Assembly: GCA_947492575.1 (NCBI GenBank)
Contig: CANLNK010000005.1
Span: 186,001 to 250,000, forward strand
Source of the DNA: an uncultured Thalassotalea sp.
GTDB taxonomy: Bacteria; Pseudomonadota; Gammaproteobacteria; Enterobacterales; Alteromonadaceae
Direction: 5' to 3'
Length of the DNA: 64,000 nt
Below the pieces are notes generated by a model. It was not told the origin of the DNA and searched no databases. It saw only the letters and a program-made list of their open reading frames with translations. A program made the position numbers and the translations under genes. Positions 36,731-46,207 of this stretch are shown piece after piece. Positions within the stretch are counted from its first letter, which is position 1. Every line of letters begins with the position of its first letter.

Positions 36731-38443
36731 TTAGTAGCCCAAGTAGCGCTGGCGTTTTTTAGCTTTGAGTGTCGTGATATCAAGCAGTACTAAGCCATCG
36801 ATACAGTCATTGAAATCTTTATCGACACCGAAATCAATGAACTGCACTCCACCTTTTTCTGTTAGTTCACTATATTGTTTGTAAAGCGTTGGGACACTTG
36901 TGCCCATATTGGCAAGTAAATGCTTGAGCTGAGTGAAGTCGGCCTTGTAGTCGTCACCACTAAATTGTGTTTTTAGCTGTTCCATCGCGGGTTGATTGAG
37001 TGTGAACGGCGAACGCGAAGGCGCGATTTCTCTATCAGCACCAAAATAAAGCTTATAGAAATACACAAGTAGTTCTTTTGCCGTTTGTGGTAAGGCATTG
37101 CTCATCGTTACTGGGCCGAATAAATAGCGGTAATGTGGGTACTTGTTGAGAAACGCGCCAATGCCGTACCACAAGTAATCAAGGCTGCGCTTCCCCCAGT
37201 ATTTAGGCTGTACAAAGCTGCGTCCCAATTCTAAGCCGTTTTCTAGGTATGGCGTCATTTGTTCAGTCAGTTCAAAAAGCGTATGTGTGTATAAGCCTTC
37301 GATACCTTGGCTATCAATAATGGCCTTTGTATCAGCGAGGCGATAGGCCCCGACGATTTCTAACTCTTCATTATCCCAAAGGATAAGGTGTAAATAATGG
37401 CCGTCATATTTGTCGATATCGCGACGCATATTACTGCCTTCGCCAACCATGCGAAAAGCAACTTCTCGTAGCACGCCTACTTCGCGCATGATAGGGTCGT
37501 TCTCTACTGCGCGATGTAAATAAATTGACTTGCCATCTTGAGTCGTGCCCAAAAACTCACACTGTTTTATGGCCTTTTTCAGCACCTTTCTATCTTCAAC
37601 GGGTGCTATCGCACTTTGCGTTTGAAAAACATCTGCCTTCCCTGACTTCAAACGATATAAGTGTTTTTTAAACAGCTTGGTTTTGGTTTTGATATCGAGC
37701 TGCACTTTACTGTAGCTTTCAAACGGAATTTGTTGGCCTATGCGCATCGGAATGTTCTTTTCTTGTTGTTTGAACATTTCATTGACCAACAAGAGCGTCG
37801 AGGCTGGTTTGTACATCATGGATACGCCATAAAACGCAGCAGAGTTTTTCGCTTGTATGTATACCGGCACAATTGGCGCTTTAGCATTTTGTGCAAAACG
37901 CAGAAAACCGGTTTGCCACTTAGGATCACGCACACCAGCAGGACGGATGCGAGATACCTCACCAGCAGGAAAAACGATAATGGCGTTATCAGCTGCTAAG
38001 TGTTCGTGAATTGCATGGATATTGTCTTTGGGCGTTGTGCCCGCGACCATATTATTAACAGGTAAAAGCAAAGGGCTTAGTGGTTTTAAGTTCATTAATA
38101 AGCTATTGACGACAACTTTTACATCTCGACGGATATCAGCCACCATCTTAATCAGTGCCAAACCGTCAATAGAGCCAATTGGATGATTGGCGATGATGAC
38201 GAGCCGCCCACTTGCGGGTATGTTCTCTCGCTCAGAGTCACGAACCGAGTAACTAACGTTGAACTTATTTAGCACTTGCTCAACAAAGTCTAATCCGGAT
38301 AAATGCGGATATTGTTGTTCAAATTCGTGAAATTCTTTTTCGTGAAGAAGGCCGCGAAGTGCAGCTTTTACAGGTTTTTCTAGCCAAGGTTTGCCGGAAA
38401 TCGCAGGTAAGTTTTTTTCAACAACGTCGTCAACGCGAAACAT
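36731..38443 (-). CDS. Bifunctional acyltransferase, PlsC-like plus GNAT (OlsF-like)
   Basis: 570 residues from ATG 38443, which has AGGAG five bases upstream; a GTG two codons before is less likely. Two domains: a PlsC-type lysophospholipid acyltransferase (about 75-270, with ANHPIGSIDG and FPAGEVSR) and a C-terminal GNAT N-acyltransferase (about 310-570, with the GSNMRRDIDKYD and ELGRSFVQPKYWGKRSL elements of OlsB/hemolysin-like proteins). This order is the OlsF layout, which makes ornithine lipids in Serratia. The organism would then be able to make ornithine lipids, but the amino acid substrate is inferred only. Confidence 0.85.
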   Translation of the reverse strand: MFRVDDVVEKNLPAISGKPWLEKPVKAALRGLLHEKEFHEFEQQYPHLSGLDFVEQVLNKFNVSYSVRDSERENIPASGRLVIIANHPIGSIDGLALIKMVADIRRDVKVVVNSLLMNLKPLSPLLLPVNNMVAGTTPKDNIHAIHEHLAADNAIIVFPAGEVSRIRPAGVRDPKWQTGFLRFAQNAKAPIVPVYIQAKNSAAFYGVSMMYKPASTLLLVNEMFKQQEKNIPMRIGQQIPFESYSKVQLDIKTKTKLFKKHLYRLKSGKADVFQTQSAIAPVEDRKVLKKAIKQCEFLGTTQDGKSIYLHRAVENDPIMREVGVLREVAFRMVGEGSNMRRDIDKYDGHYLHLILWDNEELEIVGAYRLADTKAIIDSQGIEGLYTHTLFELTEQMTPYLENGLELGRSFVQPKYWGKRSLDYLWYGIGAFLNKYPHYRYLFGPVTMSNALPQTAKELLVYFYKLYFGADREIAPSRSPFTLNQPAMEQLKTQFSGDDYKADFTQLKHLLANMGTSVPTLYKQYSELTEKGGVQFIDFGVDKDFNDCIDGLVLLDITTLKAKKRQRYLGY

Positions 38444-38668
38444 AGTCACTCCTAATGCGTTTTGCTGAATATTTTTTAGTTGTATTTACTCAGCTGTTAT
38501 CAGGGCAAAATTAGCGTTACTAGATGAATTAAAAGTGACAATCAGATGATGCTTTTATGAACATCACCCGTGTTTCATCAGGTTATTGGAGTAGCGGAGT
38601 GGCGAGTAGATATATTTGCTGCAAAGAGAATATTGCACTCGGTCTTTATCGAATAGTGAACTAGTCAA

Positions 38669-39439
38669 TTAACTAGCAAGGGGCACGATCGAAAGTTTAG
38701 GCTGCATTACTGTCCAATACATTAACTCGAGTTCACCGTTGGCGGTTTCTGTTAATGCGCTGCAACTCTCTATCCAATCACCATCATTGCAATATGTAAG
38801 TCCATCAATCTCTACGATTTCTGGATGGTGTATGTGCCCACAAACAACCCCATCTAGATCGTGCTTTGCGGCTTCTCTCAACGTAGCGGCTCGGTAACGT
38901 GCAATCGCTTCGTTGGCTTTTTTGAAGCGTTTCTTGATGTATGCCGCAAGAGACCAGTAATGGTAGCCTCGCATACGTCGGTAGTAGTCTAGATTTCGAT
39001 TTAACCAAAGTAGAAAGTCATAGAGCTTGTCGCCTAGCCAAGCTTGCCACTTAGCTAGACAGACTTCGCCATCGAAATCGTCACCGTGAACTACCAGTAG
39101 CTTCTTACCTTGTGCCGTGGTGTGTACTAAGCGCTTCTTAATTTCGATGTTGCCGAACAACATATTGGCGTAGGGTTTTATAATCTCATCGTGATTACCC
39201 GGTAGGTAAACTACATGAGTACCATCTAGTGACTTTTGATACAAGGCGTGCAACAGACGATTGTGGCTTTCAGGCCACAAGAACTGGCGCTTAAGCGCCC
39301 AAAAGTCAACGATGTCACCCACGAGATACAAGGTATCCATGGTGTTGTGTTCAAGAAAGTCGAGGAGTAATTCAGCTTTGCAGTCTTTGCAGCCGAGGTG
39401 AATATCTGATAACCAAACCGTGCGATGATGTTGTTTCAT
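38669..39439 (-). CDS. UDP-2,3-diacylglucosamine diphosphatase-like metallophosphoesterase
   Basis: 256 residues with all five calcineurin-type motifs: SDIHLG (D12, H14), GDIVDFW, PGNHDE, HGDDFD and GHIHHPE. The sequence most resembles LpxH2-type enzymes rather than classical LpxH, which hydrolyse UDP-2,3-diacylglucosamine in lipid A synthesis; related PHP-like phosphatases cannot be excluded. Cytoplasmic, single gene. Confidence 0.82.
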   Translation of the reverse strand: MKQHHRTVWLSDIHLGCKDCKAELLLDFLEHNTMDTLYLVGDIVDFWALKRQFLWPESHNRLLHALYQKSLDGTHVVYLPGNHDEIIKPYANMLFGNIEIKKRLVHTTAQGKKLLVVHGDDFDGEVCLAKWQAWLGDKLYDFLLWLNRNLDYYRRMRGYHYWSLAAYIKKRFKKANEAIARYRAATLREAAKHDLDGVVCGHIHHPEIVEIDGLTYCNDGDWIESCSALTETANGELELMYWTVMQPKLSIVPLAS

Positions 39440-39611
39440 ATCAAGCTCTAGTCTTGTTGTTTCACTTGAACCTACGAGACATATGCTATGGAGCGTTTGT
39501 GTCAGATCTGTGAAGGATTTTTAAACAAACGCTTACGCTTTTTTGAAAGATTTTTTAAGGCTTGCTTGATGTGTTTAACGGTTATTATTAACGGAGGAGT
39601 CGGAAGAACAA

Positions 39612-39688
<77 letters not shown>

Positions 39689-39868
39689 AGCGCGGAGAAT
39701 AGTATAGCTATTATGTGTTTTTGTCTACTGGATTCATTTAGCTTCGTATTTATCGTTAAAGTCAATAGCTTAGCGGCCGATAACTCGGTTATTATGTGTA
39801 CATTCTAAATTTTCTCGACTAGAGTTTTGTTTAGTTTAACTTCCAATTTTTAGGTGGTCATCTCTTAC

Positions 39869-40897
39869 ATGGATAGAATAGGGCTGTTGTTCTTAGCTAT
39901 TTTGAGCGCTGTTTTACTTACCGTAGCCAGTGCCTCTGTATCAGCACAACAATTAATCGTAGAGCAATTTTCTGTTGCACCGGTCACCAGTTCCTTTTCC
40001 CGAACAGGCAAGCTCACTTTTAAACGCACGGTTAAATTGGCGTTCAAATCTTCCGGATATTTAAATCGTATTACGGTTGACGAAGGTGATCGATTTAATC
40101 AAGGTGATGAATTAGCATCCATCGTTACGGAAGAGTTAAAAGCAGATAAAAATGCTAAATACGCCCAACTCTTGCAAGCGAAGAAAAACTTAGCACGTGA
40201 ACAACGCTTGATAGATCAAGGCTTGGGGTCCGACCAAGCCTTCGACCTTGCAACAACAAACGTTGAAACAGCTCGCTCAGCTTACCAAGTCGCTTATTAT
40301 AATTTAGAAAAAGCACAGCTCATTGCACCTTTCGATGGCATTGTTTTAGCCCGTCATACCGACTTAGAGCAATATCAAGCTCCGGGCGTAAGTGCACTAG
40401 AAGTAGCATCTTTTAAGGATAACTGGGTTGTTAAAGTGGCGTTGACTGGAATGGAAATCGCGTCAGTTCAGTTAGGACAAATTGTGACTGTAGTGCTGCC
40501 GGGCACAGATGAATTTAACGCAAAAGTGAACCGTATTCCTGCCATTGCTGGCGATAGTAATTTGTTTGTTATTGACGTGCTCATTCCGCAATCAATAGTA
40601 CAAAGAGGCATTCTTGCTGGTCAAATAGCTCAAGTAAACATAAGTCAGTCGCAACAGCAGTTTGGCTACAAAGTACCGCTAGACGCGTTGATAAAAATGG
40701 ACGAACAAGACCGTGCGATTGTATTGGTACAAAATAAGTTAACTAAAGAGCTAAACCATCAAGCTTTTCCTATAGCTCACATTGATAGCCAGTATATTTA
40801 TCTTGAAGCTGATGCGATGGATTTGACCCTAGATGTCGTTGTTAGGGGTTGGCAGCATATAGCTGTTGGAACTCGTAATGACAGCAAGGGGCATTAA
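39869..40897 (+). CDS. RND efflux periplasmic adaptor (membrane fusion protein)
   Basis: 342 residues from ATG 39869 (the frame extends five codons to a GTG). A signal peptide or anchor (about 1-25), then barrel-sandwich hybrid domain (VDEGDRFNQGDELASI and IAPFDGIVLARH), alpha-hairpin and beta-barrel. It bridges the RND pump to an outer-membrane TolC-like channel, which is not encoded nearby. The stop overlaps the pump start by one base. Confidence 0.9.
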   Translation: MDRIGLLFLAILSAVLLTVASASVSAQQLIVEQFSVAPVTSSFSRTGKLTFKRTVKLAFKSSGYLNRITVDEGDRFNQGDELASIVTEELKADKNAKYAQLLQAKKNLAREQRLIDQGLGSDQAFDLATTNVETARSAYQVAYYNLEKAQLIAPFDGIVLARHTDLEQYQAPGVSALEVASFKDNWVVKVALTGMEIASVQLGQIVTVVLPGTDEFNAKVNRIPAIAGDSNLFVIDVLIPQSIVQRGILAGQIAQVNISQSQQQFGYKVPLDALIKMDEQDRAIVLVQNKLTKELNHQAFPIAHIDSQYIYLEADAMDLTLDVVVRGWQHIAVGTRNDSKGH

Positions 40898-43800
40898 TGC
40901 GTCTTCCTGCTTTAGCGGTTGGTAACCCACAATTTACGCTGACAATTGTTCTGTTATTGATGTTGGTGGGGGTTGTCTCCTATCTCAATATGCCGCGTTC
41001 AGAAGATCCACAATTTGACTTACCGATCACCCTAGTTGAAGTGGTATACCCGGGGGCTTCCCCTATCGATGTTGAAACACTAGTTGTTGACGCCATAGAG
41101 GGTGAACTTGAGGATATCGAGAACATTAAAAAAATTGAGTCGCAAGTGCGCACTGGCGGGGCACGCGTATCCATTGACTTTGCCTATGGAACAGATGCCG
41201 ACAATGCATACAACCAAGTGAAACAGGCCGTAGCGGAAGTAGAACCAGACTTTCCAGCAGGCGTAGTTCAAGTCGAAGTAATAAAGGCGACTCCTACGAG
41301 TGTGGCAATTTTGCAGTTGGCAATTAGCTCTACAACTAATAATTACAAAGATATGGAGTTTTATGCCAAGTTACTTGAGAAAGAAATAGAAGCGCTATCT
41401 GGCGTACAAAAAGCTTCTATTTGGGGTTATCCAGAGCCCATTGTTTCTGTTGATCTGAATTTGCAACTATTGAAGCACCATGGGGTTTCGATAGCGCAAA
41501 TTAACCAAATTCTTGCAGGTAGAGCAAGCAATATCACGCCGGGTTTTGTGAATGCTGGTAGTAGGCGATTTAACGTTAAGGTGAGTGGGCAGTTTACCGA
41601 CTTGGCTCAAATTGGCGATACCATTGTAAAACAAACACCTATAGCTGCTGTACGCCTCAAAGATGTGGCAGAAGTAAACTACAGCGAGCGCGAACCAACC
41701 TACTTAGCTTACTTCAAAGGTAAGCCTGTGATTTTTTTAACGGTCGAGCAGCGTGCTAAAACCAATATCTTTCACGTTACTGAGCATGTAAACAAGGTTA
41801 TTCAAGACTTTCAACAAACCTTACCAGATGCTATTGGCATCGACCGAGTGTTTACGCAAACTGACAGTGTAGAAAAACGGGTTAATGGTTTCTTCGAAAA
41901 CCTATGGCAAGGTCTCGTATTGGTTGGAGCACTAGCCTTTATCTTCTTGGGGATAAGAGAATCTCTCGTAGTGATTGTCGTTATTCCTCTGTCGTTTATT
42001 ATTGCGATTGGGTGGCTAGATTCTTCAGGTTTTGGATTGCAGCAAATGTCGATCGTCGGCTTGATTATCGCTCTGGGTCTTTTAGTAGATAATGCCATTG
42101 TTGTGACAGAGAGTATTCACCGAGAAATTAAACACGGCGAGACTCTCAAAGAGGCTGTTGTTAAAGGTTGCGGAAAAGTAGGTTGGGCGATAATTAGCGG
42201 CACCGCTACAACCATGTTGGCTTTCCTACCAATGCTGATGTTAGCAAGTAATACAGGTGATTTTGTCCGTTCAATGCCTGTTACTGTCGTACTAGTGCTT
42301 CTAGCATCACTCCTATTAGCATTAACACTGACGCCACTGCTGGCGAGCTTATTGTTTAGACAAAAAGAAGGTGGTTTTAAATTTCTTCAACACTATCTGG
42401 GGTTATTCGCGAGCAGCATCTATCAGCGTTTTTTAACTGTTTTAATTAAATTTAGGTGGGTAATTTTACTTATCGGCGTACTGACGCTGGTGGCTTTAGG
42501 GTCTATTTTCCCGCAAGTAAAGGTTAGCTTGTTTCCGAACGCTGAAAAGCCCATGTTGTTAGTGGACGTTGTCACGCCTGACAATTCTTCCATCGAGTAC
42601 ACCGAGTATGTGTTGAAAAAAGTGGAAGCGGAGTTATTGCAAAGTCCGCTGGTGAGCAACGTTGCGCTGAATGTTGGTAACTCGAATCCACGGATTTACT
42701 ACAACGAAATACCTAAGAGAGGACAGGAAAAATTTGGCCAAGCGCTGGTTAACCTAAACACTGATGATGAAGCTAAATTGGAAGCCTTAGTTACTCAACT
42801 TCGCTTGTCATTTTCGCAGTGGTTCGAAGCCCAAATTTACGTCAAAGAATTTGTTCAAGGGCCTGTTACAGACCAAGTGTTAACGGTTCGTTTTATTAGT
42901 GAATCATTGGATGATTTGACTTGGGTTTCCAATGATTTAGCTCAGTTTATTGGTCAACTGGACGGTGCAATTAACCTAGATAACCCGATCGGTGAAGCAA
43001 ATAGTGAAATGCACCTCGAAATTGATTACGACAAAGCCGGCTTGCATAACATGAATATCAATATGCTGGATCAAGCAATCAATACGGTTTTGGCAGGTCA
43101 AACGATCGGGCATCTAACCGCGGACAACGGTGAAGACTACGCGATAGTCGTTAGACAGAATCAGAGGAATATAGATGCATTAGCCCAGTTGGAAGTTGCC
43201 AATATGTCTGGTGATTTCATTCCAGTGAATCAATTCGCAACCCTAAAATTAGCTAAGGGACAAAGCAACTTTTTCCACTACCAAAAGTTGCGTATGGCAA
43301 AGGTCTCGGCTGACGTCGCTAAAGGCTACTCAGTATTCGAATTAACTCAGCAGATAGTCAAGTATCTTGAAAACTATGAGTTGCCGGCAGGTATGTCATA
43401 TAAGATGGGCGGCGAAGAAGAATCTAGGCAGGAATCTTTCTCTGGTTTAGCACAAATTATGTTGGTTACGGCGATTGGTATTTTTGCTGTTTTAGTACTG
43501 CAATTTAAATCTTTTATGCAGCCAATAATTGTTTTCTCGTCAGTACCATTTGCGATAACAGGCGCAGCTTTAGGGCTCTATTTGACTAATCTTTCGTTTT
43601 CCATGATGGCATTTATTGGATTGATCAGCTTGTTTGGTATTGTGGTGAACAACGCCATTATTCTTATTGACACCACTAACCAGTTATTAGCTGCAGGTGA
43701 AGAGAAATTAAAGGCGACGTTAAAGGCCAGCCAAACGCGATTTACACCGATTATACTTACGACCCTTACAACGGTTGTTGGGTTGATACCACTTACCCTT

Positions 43801-43923
43801 CTAGGTGGTGGATTGTGGCAACCGCTTGGTATGGTGATTATTTCTGGTCTGTTGGTGTCAGCAATTGCAAGTTTAACTTTGGTACCGGTGCTTATCTTTT
43901 TGCTTTCACACAAAAAGTCTTAG
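40897..43923 (+). CDS. RND family efflux transporter permease
   Basis: 1008 residues with 12 expected membrane helices: helix 1 at 10-30, six around 335-490, one near 525-545, and four in the C-terminal third. Two periplasmic porter/docking regions (about 35-330 and 560-850) are visible. MPRSEDP near the start and GLLVDNAIVVTESI (the proton-relay helix 4 D-x-x-V region) are typical of HME/HAE-type pumps. It exports drugs or toxic compounds using the proton gradient; the substrate cannot be read from the sequence. Shares an operon with the adaptor. Confidence 0.93.
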   Translation: MRLPALAVGNPQFTLTIVLLLMLVGVVSYLNMPRSEDPQFDLPITLVEVVYPGASPIDVETLVVDAIEGELEDIENIKKIESQVRTGGARVSIDFAYGTDADNAYNQVKQAVAEVEPDFPAGVVQVEVIKATPTSVAILQLAISSTTNNYKDMEFYAKLLEKEIEALSGVQKASIWGYPEPIVSVDLNLQLLKHHGVSIAQINQILAGRASNITPGFVNAGSRRFNVKVSGQFTDLAQIGDTIVKQTPIAAVRLKDVAEVNYSEREPTYLAYFKGKPVIFLTVEQRAKTNIFHVTEHVNKVIQDFQQTLPDAIGIDRVFTQTDSVEKRVNGFFENLWQGLVLVGALAFIFLGIRESLVVIVVIPLSFIIAIGWLDSSGFGLQQMSIVGLIIALGLLVDNAIVVTESIHREIKHGETLKEAVVKGCGKVGWAIISGTATTMLAFLPMLMLASNTGDFVRSMPVTVVLVLLASLLLALTLTPLLASLLFRQKEGGFKFLQHYLGLFASSIYQRFLTVLIKFRWVILLIGVLTLVALGSIFPQVKVSLFPNAEKPMLLVDVVTPDNSSIEYTEYVLKKVEAELLQSPLVSNVALNVGNSNPRIYYNEIPKRGQEKFGQALVNLNTDDEAKLEALVTQLRLSFSQWFEAQIYVKEFVQGPVTDQVLTVRFISESLDDLTWVSNDLAQFIGQLDGAINLDNPIGEANSEMHLEIDYDKAGLHNMNINMLDQAINTVLAGQTIGHLTADNGEDYAIVVRQNQRNIDALAQLEVANMSGDFIPVNQFATLKLAKGQSNFFHYQKLRMAKVSADVAKGYSVFELTQQIVKYLENYELPAGMSYKMGGEEESRQESFSGLAQIMLVTAIGIFAVLVLQFKSFMQPIIVFSSVPFAITGAALGLYLTNLSFSMMAFIGLISLFGIVVNNAIILIDTTNQLLAAGEEKLKATLKASQTRFTPIILTTLTTVVGLIPLTLLGGGLWQPLGMVIISGLLVSAIASLTLVPVLIFLLSHKKS

Positions 43924-43932
43924 CAATCGATG

Positions 43933-45036
43933 CTAAATCATTTGCTCTTTGGTGTTATTGCGCCATCTATCTTTTAGTTGCATATATGATTTTTTTGCCA
44001 AATGCGGAATCAGTAGACGCATAGGCATTCTCAGTCCATGGCCTCTGCAATACAGAAAGAAGCAGGCGATATGATATTTTACAGTTGGTCTTATCTTTGC
44101 TGAGGGTTTAAACACTATAATAAATACCTTAGCTAACAATGCCTCTTTAGTTTTAGAAAAAGGAGAAGTTAGCTTTGTTCTTAATAATCCGTCGCGATTA
44201 GCAATAGGTAGGCACTCATCGATGCACATTAGTGCTAGATACACATATGTCTCTAATCCTAGTGCCTGTGATCTCTTATAAGTGTCGTTGATGAAGTTGG
44301 GATTTTCATTTTGGAAATGCTCGGCCATTTGGAACAAGTCTATCAAGTCCCTTAGCCCGTTATGAAATTCACTTTCTGAAAATAAATGGGTTGCACTATG
44401 TATAAATAAATCCGTTTTTGAGAGTGTCCTAATTGCCCCTAAGCGTGGGTGTTGAATGTCCTCAAAGATGAATGCTTCTGGGTTGGGACATTGTCGGTTT
44501 GTCAGCGGCAAAATGTTGTGATGAATATCCACCACCGTTCCTCGCTTGAGATGAGTAAGTGGAGGTATTTCATGCATCCATTGTCGATAGTACCTGTCAT
44601 TGTACTCTTCCGATTCTGTACGAATCCAACCATTCATGAGACAGTTAATTTCAAGCTGTTTTAGTTTAGACTTTGCAACTAGGACATCTAAGTCCGACAA
44701 CATTCTCCCACGAGCGTTTGGTAAATCATGAATTAGATAGGCGCCGCCCTTCAGTATAGTAATATCAACTTGCTTTGCTACTTTATAGATCTCTGCTATT
44801 TCGTGAACAACGCTTTGAGCATGTGTACTCGCTAAACGAGCAGCTGAATCTAAATGATTTCTAACTCTTTGTGGGATATGTTCCATGTGCGCATTTACGA
44901 TGAAAGCAAACTTGGCCAATAAATTATTGGCGCGAGCTAAGGTAAGTAATTCCTGCCAATGTTCGTTACTAAAGTCGGCATTCTTAAACGATTTGGGCTG
45001 GGTAATTAGCTTAAGAAAGGTATCATCAATGCTCAT
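43933..45036 (-). CDS. Nucleotidyltransferase family protein (NTP_transf_5-like)
   Basis: 367 residues from ATG 45036, chosen because GGAGGAAAT lies about 8 bases upstream; it overlaps the kinase gene by 11 bases. The nucleotidyltransferase signature KGGAYL followed by SDLDVLV (catalytic D-x-D) is clear, then DIHHN further on. This family occurs in RiPP clusters and polysaccharide loci. In lasso-peptide clusters relatives add sugar or nucleotide to a phosphate placed by an HprK-like kinase, which is exactly the neighbour here. Substrate inferred, not shown. Confidence 0.82.
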   Translation of the reverse strand: MSIDDTFLKLITQPKSFKNADFSNEHWQELLTLARANNLLAKFAFIVNAHMEHIPQRVRNHLDSAARLASTHAQSVVHEIAEIYKVAKQVDITILKGGAYLIHDLPNARGRMLSDLDVLVAKSKLKQLEINCLMNGWIRTESEEYNDRYYRQWMHEIPPLTHLKRGTVVDIHHNILPLTNRQCPNPEAFIFEDIQHPRLGAIRTLSKTDLFIHSATHLFSESEFHNGLRDLIDLFQMAEHFQNENPNFINDTYKRSQALGLETYVYLALMCIDECLPIANRDGLLRTKLTSPFSKTKEALLAKVFIIVFKPSAKIRPTVKYHIACFFLYCRGHGLRMPMRLLIPHLAKKSYMQLKDRWRNNTKEQMI

Positions 45037-45889
45037 TGATAATTTCCTCCAAAGCATCATTGGCTTCGCCAAATTGGCTATATTCTAGATGGAAACTCTT
45101 ACATTGCTTTATAAGCTTAGTTGCTAACTCAAATCCTTCTAGCCCTAAAACGTGGTAATTAAAACTATTGTCAATAATTTGCTGAAGTGAATTAGCGTCA
45201 GAAATAGGTGTCACTAAGCAATCACTATTTGCGACGTACTTGGGGAAGACTATTGCTTTGGGCACAGATTTCTCAAACATTTGATCTATCGACGTCTTAG
45301 GTGGTTCGAGTAAGGCTACAGTACCTTTTTGAGTATCATGTGCTTTCTGGCTGAACCTAGCGCTAGGCGCTAGCTTTTTTAGTATGTCGATAGAGTCATT
45401 TTTTAAATTGATAGGTCGTGTACAAGGAATCGTTTCTATATTGCGATTAACCAATCCCAATTCGTCAGAGAGCAACTGCCACCCATTGTATGCCATCGCC
45501 GCACATAGTGTGCTTTTGCCCGACCCTGGTGGTGCAGGCATGATAATTGACTTTCCCTGCTTTGAAATAACAGCTGAATGTAAAACCAAGTACTGATGAG
45601 CATTGGCAGCAATGCACCAGTTCATTCCCCACTCCAACATAGCGTAACCCTGAGCCTTAGGTAGCGGCTTGAAAGGAATGTGATGATGGTCAAATTGGAA
45701 TTGAACGTTTGGCTTTATGAAGTTCCTCAGGCCAACTGGCGCTAGAATCTCTGTGTGGAAGTCTATAAAGTCACTATCTTTGAGCGCAGGGTAATTGTGA
45801 TAAATATAGGCAAATTGTTGGGCTACGCTCGCGAGAGTAGAGGTAACTTCAAAGTTAAATGGGCCAATAGGGATTCGAAAACTCGACAC
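45026..45889 (-). CDS. HprK-related kinase (HPr-rel-A type)
   Basis: 287 residues. C-terminal half has the HPr kinase P-loop, PAPPGSGKSTL (K125, S126), after LHSAVISK (H104) as in HprK; the N-terminal part (1-90) differs from HprK. There is no PTS gene nearby, so it is not a classical HprK acting on HPr. The first codon is GTG with no ATG near. It probably phosphorylates a peptide or small molecule; it sits between a PqqD-like gene and a nucleotidyltransferase. I recall this set as the HPr-rel-A system of unknown function. Confidence 0.82.
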   Translation of the reverse strand: MSSFRIPIGPFNFEVTSTLASVAQQFAYIYHNYPALKDSDFIDFHTEILAPVGLRNFIKPNVQFQFDHHHIPFKPLPKAQGYAMLEWGMNWCIAANAHQYLVLHSAVISKQGKSIIMPAPPGSGKSTLCAAMAYNGWQLLSDELGLVNRNIETIPCTRPINLKNDSIDILKKLAPSARFSQKAHDTQKGTVALLEPPKTSIDQMFEKSVPKAIVFPKYVANSDCLVTPISDANSLQQIIDNSFNYHVLGLEGFELATKLIKQCKSFHLEYSQFGEANDALEEIINEH

Positions 45890-45915
45890 GTTACTTGCTC
45901 GGTAATGCTAAAGTG

Positions 45916-46176
45916 CTATGTGGTTAGCTTATCAATGACGCCTAGTGATAAACAAGCCTCAATAAGTTGTTTATATTGCTTAGCTGCCAATTCTATTTGT
46001 TCGGAGGGGTAGTGCTGGTTTATGTATTCGTTGTTAACTTTTTTATCAATCATTTGAATGAATTCGTTAGCAAACGAAGATTCAATAATATGGGTGTCAT
46101 TGGTAAATTGATCAAAACACGCAAGGCCATTTTCAATTAGCCGAACGTGTATATGATCTAAGAATTTATATTGCAT
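45916..46176 (-). CDS. PqqD-like (RiPP recognition element) small protein
   Basis: 86 residues. Its size and helix pattern (IHVRLIENGLACFDQFTND start, then three helices) match PqqD-type peptide chaperones that capture leader peptides for modification enzymes; in the HPr-rel-A system such a protein always lies next to the kinase. The similarity is remote, so the family call rests partly on context. It follows the Tat-signal protein gene by 31 bases and precedes the kinase by 26. Confidence 0.72.
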   Translation of the reverse strand: MQYKFLDHIHVRLIENGLACFDQFTNDTHIIESSFANEFIQMIDKKVNNEYINQHYPSEQIELAAKQYKQLIEACLSLGVIDKLTT

Positions 46177-46207
46177 CTATTGATGATAGGCTATTAACCT
46201 GCTGTTT

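Noticed and set aside
36590-36793. 67-codon plus-strand frame overlapping the OlsF-like gene end
   Set aside because: Runs through the terminator hairpin and antisense to the acyltransferase C-terminus, which is well supported.
45026-45889. Classical HPr kinase/phosphorylase of carbon control
   Set aside because: P-loop fits, but the N-terminal domain differs and no HPr or PTS gene is nearby; the neighbours are PqqD-like and nucleotidyltransferase genes.
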